Part shown: piece by piece, positions 46,901 through 58,000 of the stretch
How positions within the stretch are numbered: position 1 is the stretch's first letter
How the letters are laid out: each line of letters opens with the position of its first letter
NCBI GenBank assembly: GCA_030248215.1
Contig: JASANG010003490.1
Coordinates: 1 to 64,000, forward strand
DNA from: Enoplolaimus lenunculus
Lineage: Eukaryota; Nematoda; Enoplea; Enoplida; Thoracostomopsidae
Length of the DNA: 64,000 nucleotides
Direction: 5' to 3'
Program-made: the position numbers and the translations under genes
The notes under the pieces: generated by a model
Databases searched by the model: none
Seen by the model: the letters and a program-made list of their open reading frames with translations, nothing else
What the model was told of the DNA's origin: nothing

Positions 46901-49656
46901 GGGCGTCCAGGTTTCTGGGAAAAAGATAAGGTTTAGATTCTAGATTACGTTTTTTTGCTTAGGCTTAGGCTTAGGAACGTATTTTTGCAACGCTTAGGCT
47001 TAGGCTTAGGCTTGGGCTTTGAATACACTTAATCTACTGTTACACCCTTATAAGTAACATAGACCGCTATATGAATAGTAAAAATTAGGACATTTTATAA
47101 GGAAGGTTTTGGGTGCAACTGCACGGTATAAGTAATGAAACGCTAATAGCGGAATAAGTTTTTCATTTACTTTATGCGGATCGAAGCGCACGCACGCTTC
47201 CACCACAAACATACTAATGTTTACGCAGAAGTATCTGAGCCCATTATTGTAATTGCTTCAAAAAGTACAAAATGTTTTTGCAATCATATGGCGGTTTCTT
47301 TTGTCGTACCCCGTCTCGAAGGGTAGGGGGCGGTAGATGCGACAATGGGTGAAAGGAAAAGTGTGTGCAAGAGCCAAGTTCTATGGTGCAGTCGCAAAAA
47401 AGGTACTAGCGTTCATTGAAATCCTGACGTTATGTGTCAGCGGGCCATAACCGCACATATAACTCGATTTCGACACTGACATTAACATATAAACAAACTT
47501 TTATCACCAACATTTTTCGAATGTTCAGTTCTACTTTTTAAAACAGTGTTTTAGCCACCACGCTGTGATTTGGGCAACGTTGGCAACGGTGTCGAGTCTT
47601 ATTTGGCTGATTCTGTCGCAACAACATCACGTCCAGGCGCAACGCCAGCGGTTACCGCAGAACACATCGAAAACGAAATTCATGGCGGAGAAATTTTCGA
47701 GGCTGACAGCGAACAACAGGCAGAAAGGGAAAACAGCTCATTTGATAGCGAATACGTGGAATATTACATCTACAGTTCTGAAGTGACAGATGAAAATCGT
47801 CTTGAATTCCCGTACGACGATCAAAACGCTGCAAAATTTGATCAAACGATACGTCGACACCAAACGCTACCATCAGACGAGGAACCAACGACTTCAACAA
47901 CCCTGAATTCAACTCCGAACAGCACCACAATAAATGACTCAACTCGTTCAAAATGGAAGTATAGCAAGATGGTAAAATCGAAAAGCGAAGCGACAACAAA
48001 TTTATCGAAAAATTCAACAAATTCGGAAAAACCACACCGAGACGACACAACCAGCGAAGAACAAAACGAAACGTTGAAGACTGAATCACCGGTTAATAAA
48101 TGGGTTATTATGGCCGAGTCAACGTCGTCAAAATCACAAAAGCGCGTTAAAAGTAGCGGTACGCGTCGGGCAATAGGGTCTGCTGGAGAAATATCAAAAG
48201 ATCGCTCAAGTGATGGCAGTACGCGTCGCGCTCATGGATCAGCTGGAGACACGTCTAATATCGACCGTAACGGGTACAGTTTTACCAAACCAGCAAGCAA
48301 AAGGCACCTCAAACGAAAGAAGAAACGAAAGCAGACTAAATCAAAATTGTCGAAATCAAAGCGACAGCGCGTAAACACGGCTAATCATCGAAAAACAGCC
48401 GAAGATGACAAAGATTTCGTGCCGAAAAATTACGGGCTTCGTCGGATCTTCGAACCAGAAAACAACAACAATTACGATCTGTTTTCAAGTGTTCAAGTGC
48501 TTGATTTAGAAGATCCAATAGCTTTAGCTTGTAAGTCAATGGCATGTTTAGACTTTGAGCTCGATTTCTTGAGCTGTGCGCAACGGGCGATGGGAACTAC
48601 TGCAGCTCCAATTTGACATGTTTAGCTAAAGCCGAAGTTAATAGTGAAATAAAATTAGGTAGTCGAAATTACGCGGAACTTTGCTAATTTTAAACTACAA
48701 ACAGTAGAGTTTCTTAAAGAAACTTGTTAGTGATTATCAAACGTAAGTCAGCGCGATAAGAAATATTTAGGGTTTTATATAATTGTCGTATATTGTGTAT
48801 CGCTTTGTACTCATATAATGGCTCCAGGGTCAAGTCAAAACCATATTTTTTATTTTCCATGTAGATGTATATATCTGACGGTTGTGTCTTTCGTATCCGC
48901 ATGTAAAACATGTTTCATGAAAATATTTAATCCATGTTTTTGCTTCGATATCTCTTTTGATTAGTTAAGTAATCTAGGCACCGACCGTTTAACAGGAGAA
49001 CTATGGTTTCGTCCTTGTCTTATAACACATAAAATCACCATCGGTTGTGCTGACACTTGTCCAAAACTTCAAAACCTCCGACTAATATATTTTAAAAATA
49101 AAAACACTCAACTGTTTTTGTGTCGACTTTTGTGTCGACTTGGCTTGTATTTTTAAATATGTGTAATAACTGTCGCTGGTTGGTGATAGGTCTGGGAACT
49201 TTAAATGTACTGTATGATATTTGTTGAAATTTTATACATTTTTATGATTAAATTTCTGATACTACACAGATTTTTAATTCTTTGCGGTAACACTTTGATA
49301 TCCAGGGCCTGTCGCTAACTTTCAATAAGTGCTACACACACTTGAGAATACGACCGTTAATTCCAAAAATGTTTTTTGTTTCAGTGCGAAGCGATGGCAA
49401 AGAGTCAAAGCTGGACAAAGAGCTCAGCGATCAGTTGTTGCTTTTCAATTCCAATTACAACGGTGCAAGTCGCGCAGGCGTCGTATGCATCGAGTCAACC
49501 AGTTTAATTGTTGCCGGTGCTGTTGTTTTGGTTGTGTTAATTGTTATTCTTGGATTTTCGGTGAATTTTTATTGCAATCGACGGCGAAAATTACTTCGAA
49601 AACATACTTCAGATGAAGAGCCCAGTCGACGGTTGTTTCCAACTTGGCGGCATTAG
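35567..49656 (+). CDS. vWA + ZP domain transmembrane cuticlin-like protein, 11 exons, 5' exon not identified
   Basis: Exons are 35567-35763, 36591-36699, 36874-37006, 37752-37945, 40975-41246, 42356-42501, 44659-44801, 45775-45862, 46681-46846, 47555-48530 and 49385-49656. All junctions are GT-AG and all phases fit, giving 897 visible residues to TAG at 49654. The order is a vWA domain with complete MIDAS, a ZP domain ending in PPRC, a ~300-residue Ser/Thr/Lys-rich region, one membrane segment and a short basic tail. ZP proteins polymerise outside the cell. vWA plus ZP is the arrangement of C. elegans CUT-6, needed for cuticle and alae structure, so a role in cuticle or apical matrix is likely. 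The first exon starts inside a codon, so a signal-peptide exon is missing (candidate at 19274). Introns reach 3 kb and contain several MITEs. Confidence 0.93.
38770..39416. mobile_element. Harbinger-like MITE in intron 4 of the vWA-ZP gene
   Basis: Termini TGCGGGGTTCACGTTATAAC and ATAATGTGAACCCCGCA are flanked by TAA at 38767-38769 and 39417-39419. The interior has GAATATCATATGATATTC palindromes at about 38974-38991 and 39004-39021 and a close variant near 39250. It lacks the minisatellite of the sister copy at 12858-13794. Confidence 0.85.
39830..39910 (+). mobile_element. Right-end part of a hAT-like TTAGGC element (intron 4)
   Basis: The array GGCTTAGGCTTAGGCTTAG is followed by ACTGTTCCGCCCCTGTTC and TTTACATTGGCC, the right end of the 43750 subfamily. 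A left end could not be fixed, though sequence near 39775 is a weak candidate. Confidence 0.6.
40975..46846 (+). CDS. ZP-domain-coding exons 5-9 of the cuticlin-like gene
   Basis: After a Pro/Ser/Gly linker, the ZP-N half starts at LDIACEQDGVSISAQT and runs through KVFSNTCSL, FYETTVLISF and IRCFFMEAD. The ZP-C half has IMPTCRYQIR, VWECEP, AMLVHSCFVKDG, ILDQHGCGLD, AFKFADRTSLYFSCQV and LCMKLEAAC, and closes with PPRC at the start of exon 10. These strings are strongly typical of nematode cuticlins. All cysteines expected for the two halves appear to be present. In exon 8 the acceptor used is the second of two AGs (TTTTCAG ending 45774), chosen because it keeps the frame and gives WECEPDGEAM. 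Confidence 0.93.
43750..43952 (-). mobile_element. hAT-like TTAGGC MITE, longer-TIR subfamily (intron 6)
   Basis: It starts GGCCAATGTAAAGAACAGGG and ends CCCTGTTCTATACATGGGCC, so the inverted repeats differ from the 46883 subfamily after the first eight bases. GCGTTGTC (43742-43749) and ACGCTGTC (43953-43960) form an 8-bp duplication with two mismatches. The interior is CCTAAGCCTAAGCGTAAG-type, the complement of TTAGGC. Confidence 0.78.
44131..44210 (-). other. Weak tRNA-like segment (intron 6)
   Basis: The minus strand contains CGGTTCAAATC (B-box like) after a perfect stem GGACTC...GAGTCC with a 12-base loop, and an upstream TCAGCTAGTGAGGG that could be a worn A box. The geometry does not fit a functional tRNA. 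A tRNA-derived SINE head is the likeliest reading. Confidence 0.3.
45070..45512. mobile_element. Tc1/mariner-like MITE, complete copy (intron 7)
   Basis: TA at 45068-45069 and 45513-45514 flank CTGTAGTGACACGAATAAGA and ...TATTCGGGTCACTACGG. The interior is colinear with the 12349 copy. It lies between two ZP-domain exons and does not touch a splice site. Confidence 0.87.
46413..46500 (+). mobile_element. Fragment with TTAGGC-type repeats (intron 8)
   Basis: GGCTTAGGCTCAAGC and AAGGCTTAGGCTTAGGC occur without recognisable hAT-like ends. This may be the core of a decayed element of the same kind. Confidence 0.45.
46883..47065 (+). mobile_element. hAT-like TTAGGC MITE, complete (intron 9)
   Basis: Termini GGCCCATGTTACTTTAAGGG and CTTATAAGTAACATAGACC are flanked by a perfect 8-bp duplication, GCTATATG, at 46875-46882 and 47066-47073. 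Two TTAGGC arrays lie inside, CTTAGGCTTAGGCTTAGG and a longer one after GCAACG. It begins 36 bp downstream of the exon 9 donor. Confidence 0.92.
47555..48530 (+). CDS. Exon 10: long Ser/Thr/Lys-rich ectodomain segment
   Basis: A single 976-base exon follows the ZP module. After PPRCDLGNVG it is acidic and Ser/Thr-rich, as in many stalk regions. It then becomes Lys/Arg-rich, with a run KRHLKRKKKRKQTKSK, which would offer many dibasic protease sites. A 20-residue unit (GTRRAIGSAGEIS, then STRRAHGSAGDTS) is duplicated in tandem at 48156-48275. The donor GTAAGT at 48531 keeps phase with the membrane exon. Without splicing, the frame runs on 28 codons to TGA at 48614-48616 and would end before any membrane segment. 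Confidence 0.85.
49385..49656 (+). CDS. Exon 11: membrane anchor and cytoplasmic tail
   Basis: Acceptor TTTGTTTCAG precedes the exon. The first codon is completed with the T from exon 10 (Leu-Arg-Ser-Asp). About 35 residues in, SLIVAGAVVLVVLIVILGF forms one membrane segment, followed by NRRRKLLRK as a stop-transfer signal and a ~15-residue tail ending FPTWRH and TAG. This makes the product a type I membrane protein, as expected of ZP proteins before cleavage. Confidence 0.9.
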
Positions 49657-50734
49657 TCGGTTTACTTTCTTATTGAGGGCACGTGTGGGACATGAAATAG
49701 TGATATGAGACAATTTGAAATTTGGCAGTTCGCGAGACTGTTTGGAATACTATGTTTATTTTTGAGCCGAGGGCTGGTTAGTGCACTATAACCTATATGC
49801 AACTCACGCACTTGAATTATACTTTTAGGTTACGCGTAACTTAAGAAAAATGAATAACGGCTAAAATTGACTTATATCAAAACTAAATTGTCCGTTTAAT
49901 AGCAAACAAGAACATTTATTTAGAGCGGTGAATTTCATTTATGAGCAATATCTGCTTAACTAATTTACTAAATCTAGAAAACCTAAGAAGCATTTTAATT
50001 AACACCTTTCAATGTTAAATTTCGGTTTTTGTTTAAAGTCATTAGTTCAGACAAAGTGGTAAGGTTACTGTGCTTAATTCTTCAACGGAACATGTTATTA
50101 GCACAATCAAGCTAATTTACTGCCCACATTACACGATCATCTGTTATTTGACACTACACGTGATCAGCACCTATTGCGGATAATCTTCGCAATATGGTAG
50201 AACGTAAGTAACTTGCGTGGAATCCAAACTCTGAAATAATGGTATCAAACGTGTTATAACAAACCTGCACTTTCAACTTATTTTTCTTTTGAGGGTGGTT
50301 TACAATTTCAGCATTTCATGTATCATTTGGTACGGTTGCATGCCATCAGAGACATGCAACCAAAAAGGCAGTTGACTAACATTGAACATTGACAATTGAC
50401 CTTGACATATAAACGGACAATTAGGTTAAGCCATGAATTTTGCAACATAGCTTATTAATACTGGACACTTGGCCTGAGCAGCAGTGCGCATTGATATATA
50501 GTACTGATTGACATTTGTGAACAACAGTTAAAACGCTGAAGTTTTAGAACAACTTTTAAGTTTTAGGCTTGGTAATAGTTTTGAGAACACAACGGACGAA
50601 TTGAAAGCATCTGCAATTTAATTTTGGAAGACAGTGACGTACCTTAAAGTTTCAAAACAAGAACAAAACGTTTTCAAATCCTTTAAACAGCAGTTAACCT
50701 ACAAAAAACTGGGTTTTGTATTTAAAACTTTTTA
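49657..50734. other. 3' flank of the vWA-ZP gene and onset of decayed satellite
   Basis: No exon is seen. From about 50370, fragments such as ACATTGACAATTGACCTTGAC and AACGGACAATTAGG resemble pieces of the satellite that becomes regular at 50735. Confidence 0.4.
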
Positions 50735-53700
50735 CACCAACAATGAACCGAGGTTGACAACTACATTTTAGAACAATGAACTAACAGGCGCATTAATCTT
50801 ATTAAAGACGGACAACGACATCGCGTTTTAAGCTCACACCAGACATCGACGAACGATTGACATTGACATGTGACCTGTACTTACTATTGGGTCTTATGCG
50901 AAATGACTTTGAACCTAGATTGATCACTGCCTTTTAGAACAGTAAACTAACAGGCTCATTAATCTTATTAAAGACGGACATCGACATCGCGTTCTAAGTT
51001 CACATCAGACATCGACAAACGATTGACATTGACATTTGACCGGTACTTACTATTGGGCCTTAGGGTTACCACCGATTGACATCGACATTTGACCGGTACT
51101 TACTATTGGGCCTTAGGGTTACCACATTAACCTTTGGTCGAAACATGCGAAATGACTTTGAACCTAGATTCAAACATCGACGAACGATTGACATTGACAT
51201 TTGACCGGTACTTACTATTGGGCCTTAGGGTTACCACATTAACCTTTGGTCGAAACATGCGAAATGACTTTGAACCTAGATTGATTACTGCCTTTTAGAA
51301 CAATAACCTAACAGGCGCATTAATCTTATTAAAGACGGACAACAACATCGCGTTTTAAGCTCACATCAGACATCGCCGAACAATTGGCATTGACATTTGA
51401 CCGGTACTTACTATGGGGCCTTAGGGTTACGACCGATTAACATTGACATTTGACCGGTACTTACTATTGGGCCTTAGGGTTACCACATTAACCTTTGGTC
51501 GAAACATGCGAATTGACTTTGAACCTAGATTGATTACTGCATTTTAGAACAGTAAACTAACAGGCTCATTAATCTTATTAAAGACGGACAACGACATCGC
51601 GTTCTAAGTTCACATCAGACATCGACAAACGATTGACATTGACATTTAACCGGTACTTACTATTGGGCCTTAGGGTTATCACCGATTGACATCGACATTT
51701 GACCGGTACTTACTATTGGGCCTTAGTGTTACTACATTAACCTTTGGTAGAAACATGCGAAATGACTTTGAACCTAGATTCAAACATCGACGAACGATTG
51801 ACATTGACATTTGACCAGTACTTACTATTGGGCCTTAGGGTTACCACATTAACCTTTGGTCGAAACATGCGAATTGACTTTGAACCTAGATTGATTACTG
51901 CCTTTTAGAACAATAACCTAACAGGCGCATTAATCTTATTAAAGACGGACAACAACATCGCGTTTTAAGCTCACATCAGACATCGCCGAACAATTGACAT
52001 TGACATTTGACCGGTACTTACTATGGGGCCTTAGGGTTACGACCGATTAACATTGACATTTGACCGGTACTTACTATTGGGCCTTAGGGTTACCACATTA
52101 ACCTTTGGTCGAAACATGCGAAATGACTTTGAACCTAGATTGATCACTGCCTTTTAGAACAGTAAACTAACAGGCTCATTAATCTTATTAAAGACGGACA
52201 ACGAGATCCCGTTCTAAGTTCATATCAGACATCGACGAACGATTGACATTGACATTTGACCAGTACTTACTATTGGGCCTTGGGGTTACCACATTAACCT
52301 TTGGTCGAAACATGCGAAATGACTTTGAACCTAGATTGATCACTGCCTTTTAGAACAGTAAACTAACAGGCTCATTAATCTTATTAAAGACGGACAACGA
52401 CATCGCGTTCTAAGTTCACATCAGACCTCGACAAACGATTGACATTGACATTTGACCGGTACTTACGATTGGGCCTTAGGGTTACCACCGATTGACATCG
52501 ACATTTGACCGGTACTTACTATTGGGCCTTAGGTTTACCACATTAACCTTTGGTCGAAACATGCGAAATGACTTTGAACCTAGATTGATTACTGCCTTTT
52601 AGAACAATAAGCTAACAGGCACATTAATCTTATTAAAGACGGACGACGACATCGCATTTTAAGCTCACATCAGACATCGACGAACGATTGACATCGACAT
52701 GTGACCTGTACTTACTATTGGGCCTTATGCGAAATGACTTTGAACCTAGATTGATCACTGCCTTTTCGAACAGTAAACTAACAGGCTCATTAATCTTATT
52801 AAAGACGGACATCGACATCGCGTTCTAAGTTCACATCAGACATCGACAAACGATTGACATTGACATTTGACAGGTACTTACTATTGGGCCTTAGGGTTAC
52901 CACCGATTGACATCAACATTTGACCGGTACTTACTATTGGGCCTTAGGGTTACTACATTAACCTTTGGTCGAAACATGCAAAATGACTTTGAACCTAGAT
53001 TCAAACATCGACGAACGATTGACATTGACATTTAACCGGTACTTACTATTGGGCCTTAAGGTTACCACATTAACCTTTGGTCGAAACATGCGAAATGACT
53101 TTGAACCTAGATTGATCACTGCCTTTTAGAAAAGTAAACTAACAGGCTCAGTAATCTTATTAAAGACGGACATCGACATCGCGTTCTAAGTTCACATCAG
53201 ACATCGACAAACGATTGACATTGACATTTGACCGGTACTTACTATTGGGCCTTAGGGTTACCACCGATTGACATCGACATTTGACCGGTACTTACTATTG
53301 GGCCTTAGGGTTACTACATTAACCTTTGGTAGAAACATGGGAAATGACTTTGAACCTAGATTCAAACATCGACGAACGATTGACATTGACATTTGACCGG
53401 TACTTACTATTGGGCTTAGGGTTACCACATTAACCTTTGGTCGAAACATGCGAAATGACTTTGAACCTAGATTGATTACTGCCTTTTAGAACAATAACCT
53501 AACAGGCGCATTAATCTTATTAAAGACGGACATCGACATCGCGTTCTAAGTTCACATCAGACATCGACAAACGATTGACATTGACATTTGACCGGTACTT
53601 ACTATGGGGCCTCAGGGTTACGACCGATTAACATTGGCATTTAACCGGTACTTACTATTGGGCCTTAGGGTTCCCACATTAACCTTTGGTCGAAACATGC

Positions 53701-55045
53701 GAAATGACTTTGAACCTAGATTGATCACTGCCTTTTAGAATAGTAAACTAACAGGCTCATTAATCTTATTAAAGACGGACAACCACATTGCGTTCTAAGT
53801 TTACATCAGACATCGACAAACGATTGACATTGACATTTGACCGGTACTTACTATTGAACCTTAGGGTTACCACTGATTGACATCGACATTTGAACGGTAC
53901 TTACTACTGGACCTTAGGGTTACTACATTAACCTTTGGTCGAAACATGCTAAATGACTTTGAACCTAGATTCAAACATCGACGAACGATTGACATTGACA
54001 TTTGACCGGTACTTACTATTGGGCCTTAGGGTTCCCACATTAACCTTTGGTCGAAACATGCGAAATGACTTTGAACCTAGATTGATTACTGCCTTTTAGA
54101 AAAATAAGCTAACAGGCGCATTAATCTTATTAAAGACGGACAACAACATCGCGTTTTAAGCTCACATCAGACATCGACGAACGGTTGACATTGACATTTG
54201 ACCGGTACTTACTATTGGGCCTTAGGGTTACGACATTAACCTTTGGTCGAAACATGCGAAATGACTTTGAACCTAGATTGATCACTGCCATTTAGAACAG
54301 TAAACTAACAGGCGCATTAATCTTATTAAAGACGGACAACAACATCGCGTTTTAAGCTCACATCAGACATCGACGAACGGTTGACATTGACATTTGACCG
54401 GTACTTACTATTGGGCCTTAGGGTTACGACATTAACCTTTGGTCGAAACATGCGAAATGACTTTGAACCCAGATTGATCACTGCCTTTTAGAACAGTAAA
54501 CTAGGCGCAGACCGGTACTTACTATTGGGCCTTAGGGTTACAACCGATTGACGTTGACATTTGACCGGTACTTACTATTGGGCCTTAGGGTTACGACCGA
54601 TTGACATCGACATTTGACCGGTACTTACTATTGGGCCTTAGGGGTACGACATCAACCTTTGGTCGAAACATGCGAAATGACTTTGAACCTAGATTGATCA
54701 CTGCCATTTAGAACAGTAAACTAAGAGGCGCATTAATCTTATTAAGGACTTACAACGACATCGCGTTCTAAGTTCACACCAGACATCGACGAACGATTGG
54801 CATTGACATTTGACCTGTACTTACTATTGGGCCTTAAGGTTACGACATTAACCTATGGTCGAAACATGCGAAATGATTTTGAACCTAGATTGCCCATTTC
54901 CTTTTAGAACAGTAAACTAACAGGATTAAAGACGGACAACGACATCGCGTTCTAAGGTCACATCAGACGTCGACGAACGATTGACATTGACATTTGACCA
55001 GTACTTACTATTGGGCCTTAGGGTTCACATTAACTTTTGGTCGAA
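50735..55045. repeat. Satellite array core with ~111, ~196 and ~250-bp monomers
   Basis: The marker GACTTTGAACCTAGATT occurs about 21 times. Measured by eye, successive spacings cluster near 111, 196 and 250 bp, with a recurring 250-250-111 pattern, meaning a higher-order repeat of about 610 bp. Other shared blocks are CGGTACTTACTATTGGGCCT, TTAGGGTTACCACATTAACC, AACAGGCTCATTAATCTTAT and AAAGACGGACAACGACATCG. Copies differ by a few percent, so the array is fairly young. Short open frames inside are by-products and it encodes no gene. Confidence 0.95.
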
Positions 55046-58000
55046 AACATCTAATTTATTATCTGGAAAGATATATCAATCTATTATAAAGTTTCAAAAA
55101 ACAAAACCTTAGGTTTCAAGTTTCCCCAGCATACATTCCAGGGAATCTGATAACTTGTTACGCAAACTCAAGAGGACTGGGCTAACAATAAGTTGTCTAT
55201 TCTTGTATCACTTTTTTGGACACACAATGGACGAGCAGTGAGTGCTAATTAAGTTACATTTAGTCTGAAAACACAAACAAATACACTAATTTAGACATGA
55301 AATGCGCATTACTGAGTTTTTCTAACTTACAACAACTAGGCGATAAACAGTACTAGGGCTATTTAAGCTACACATGCATGCGGTTATCTAGACATTAATT
55401 TTGCAGCCAATCTAAGAACATGAATAATTTTGTGGCGACAGCACTTAATGTTAACATAATTACGCATTGATTGACAAGCTACAAGTCGACTAAGACCGCA
55501 ATTTTAGAAGAACGGCTAAGCCAATGGACAAACGGCGAAGCCTGGGATCTACTTTAGGAGGGCAAACAAACGCACCAATTTCAGCATTATATTTATAATC
55601 AAAAGCTCGTTCTAGATACTGCAATTCCAGAACAACAGAAATGGTTTTTAACATTATTGAGAAGACAATGAACAAGAAAAAGCCATTGGCATTTACTATG
55701 GAAACACAATTGAACATACTGTTTAAACGAACAAAACGGGTAAACTATACTTAAATTTTGAAATTTGAAAAAGACAGCTGTCAACCACAGAACAGTGACA
55801 TATACCATCGGCATATTATCGGACGCACCAATATAGCTGTTTGTTTTCCAAGTGTAAATGTCAGTTTTTTACTACTCGTACATTGCGTTCTCAGAAATGA
55901 CGCAAAAATATTAGCTGTGTATTTAACTTTTAAACAGTGAACATTGACATACAGTACTACTGGACAAATGCAACTATCTGTTTAGACGTTGGAATTCTAA
56001 AACACAGATAATATTTTTTGTATCATTTCTGAGAAGACAATGTACGAATAGTAAAAAACTGGCATTTAAACATGGAAAACAAACGGCTATACTAATTCAA
56101 ACGTTCAGGTTGCAAATGAAGAACGATTTATTTAATTTATTCTGGCAGACACTCTACTAACCTGATATTCAGCGTACAAACAATCGGGTAAATAATAATG
56201 ATTACTCATCGTCGACAACAATGAACAGGGGGACGGACAATGGACGAACCCTGACTATTCACCGTTTACGTGACAATCTAAATAGACACACTGTTACACC
56301 TCAAAGGGACACGACTCGAACTGACGAATACTGAATATTTATACTTAATTTGGTAGTAAGACATTAGTTTTTGATGGACTACAAACGAAAACCTAGAAAA
56401 CACTGACCATTGACATATTGTACTGACTGATAAACGGCAGAATGGATTTGGGAGCATCAATTTCTGAATAACACTAATGTTTTTCAAACCTTTTTAAGCA
56501 ATAATTGATTAACTGTACACATCTGACATTCAATATGGGAAGACAAGCGTACAAATTGGTTTAAATATTAGTTCAAAAAAGATGATCAACACAGTCTTTT
56601 CAAATATCGCTTAGCATACGCTCTATGAACCACGGAACTAAACAGACATCATAATTCGAGAATGCAACGCTTTTTCGACAAACAGTAGGCGAATCTTGAC
56701 CACGGATTGACTTTTAACTTGAAAAAACTAACGGATACACTAATTTGGATATCAAAGATGGACAAACGAGAACTATGTTTTTCTAACTTCCAGGAGTCAG
56801 TTGACGAACATAGAACATTGACATTTGACCTATCTGAACATTTAACATTTACACTGGAACAAGATACGGACATGTTAATTTAAACTTTAAACTTACAGCA
56901 CGCAAACAACATTTTTTAATCTTTTAGCAGACAACGAGGCACACAGAAAATGAAACTTCGAGTACTGAAAACTGACATGTAATATGTACCGACAAATGGA
57001 CGCAACCACTAGGTATTATAACAACAGCACAATATTTTTGCAACTATTTTAGGCAGCGGGTGTTTACGCTAGACAGACAACGAACAAACACAGACTATTG
57101 TCATTTAGCACGGAAACAACTGACGGACGCACTGTATTTTAGACATTAAAGACAAACAATGACCGGTATACTTCAAACTTTTATCAGACATTGACAAAAC
57201 ATGACACACTGACATGTAAACCTGGACATAATATCGGACGCGCGAAGTTAAATACTTAATATTTGAAAAACAACTAACGAATATAATAGACGTTTAACCT
57301 AGAAAACGCAAAACACTGATACAAAGCACTGATATTACCAGTGGAAGAGTCGATACAGGCATTGCAATCCCAGAACTAGGAACACTAATGTAAACCTTTT
57401 TCCGGCAGACATTCTACTTACATTTAGTATTTGCCTGTGAAAACATAGATTTGGCAAAATTTGAGCACTAGGACGCAACGATTAATAGACATCACAACTG
57501 GATAAAAATCACTGTGTTTTTTCAACCTTTCGGAATAGACAACAAATGAACACCAACTATTGATCTAAAGCATGAAAACACCGACGGATGCTCTAATGTA
57601 GCCACCAATGACGGACAGAAAAACGTAATTTTTCAAACTTTAATGAGGCATTGACGAACCGAAACAATTGGTATGTTACCTGGACATATTATTGGACTCA
57701 CTGACAGACACTCAACGGACAATAGACTTGCATCCTAGAAACACTGAACATTGTAATATAGCACTGACCTTTGAACAAACGTATCACTTCAGAGTTAGAG
57801 ACTGCAATTCCAAAACAACGCAGACAATACAATTGGATGAGAATCACAGTGTTGTTCAAACTTTCTGAATAGACAACGACGAATAAACGCCAGCCATTGA
57901 CGTTTACCATAAAAACACTAACGGACGCTCTAATTTATACAACAATGACGGACAGAATAGCAGAATTTTTCAGACTTTAATCAGGCATTGACGAAGACAT

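Noticed and set aside
46883-47065. True telomere or chromosome-fusion scar
   Set aside because: TTAGGC arrays are short, interrupted, and enclosed in inverted termini with 8-bp duplications at several independent sites, so transposition explains them better.
47652-48089. Minus-strand frame of 145 codons
   Set aside because: It is the antisense shadow of exon 10 of the vWA-ZP gene.
50735-55045. CRISPR-like or coding interpretation of the regular repeats
   Set aside because: Units are 110-250 bp with no short repeat/unique spacer alternation, and stops occur in all frames. It is a eukaryotic satellite.
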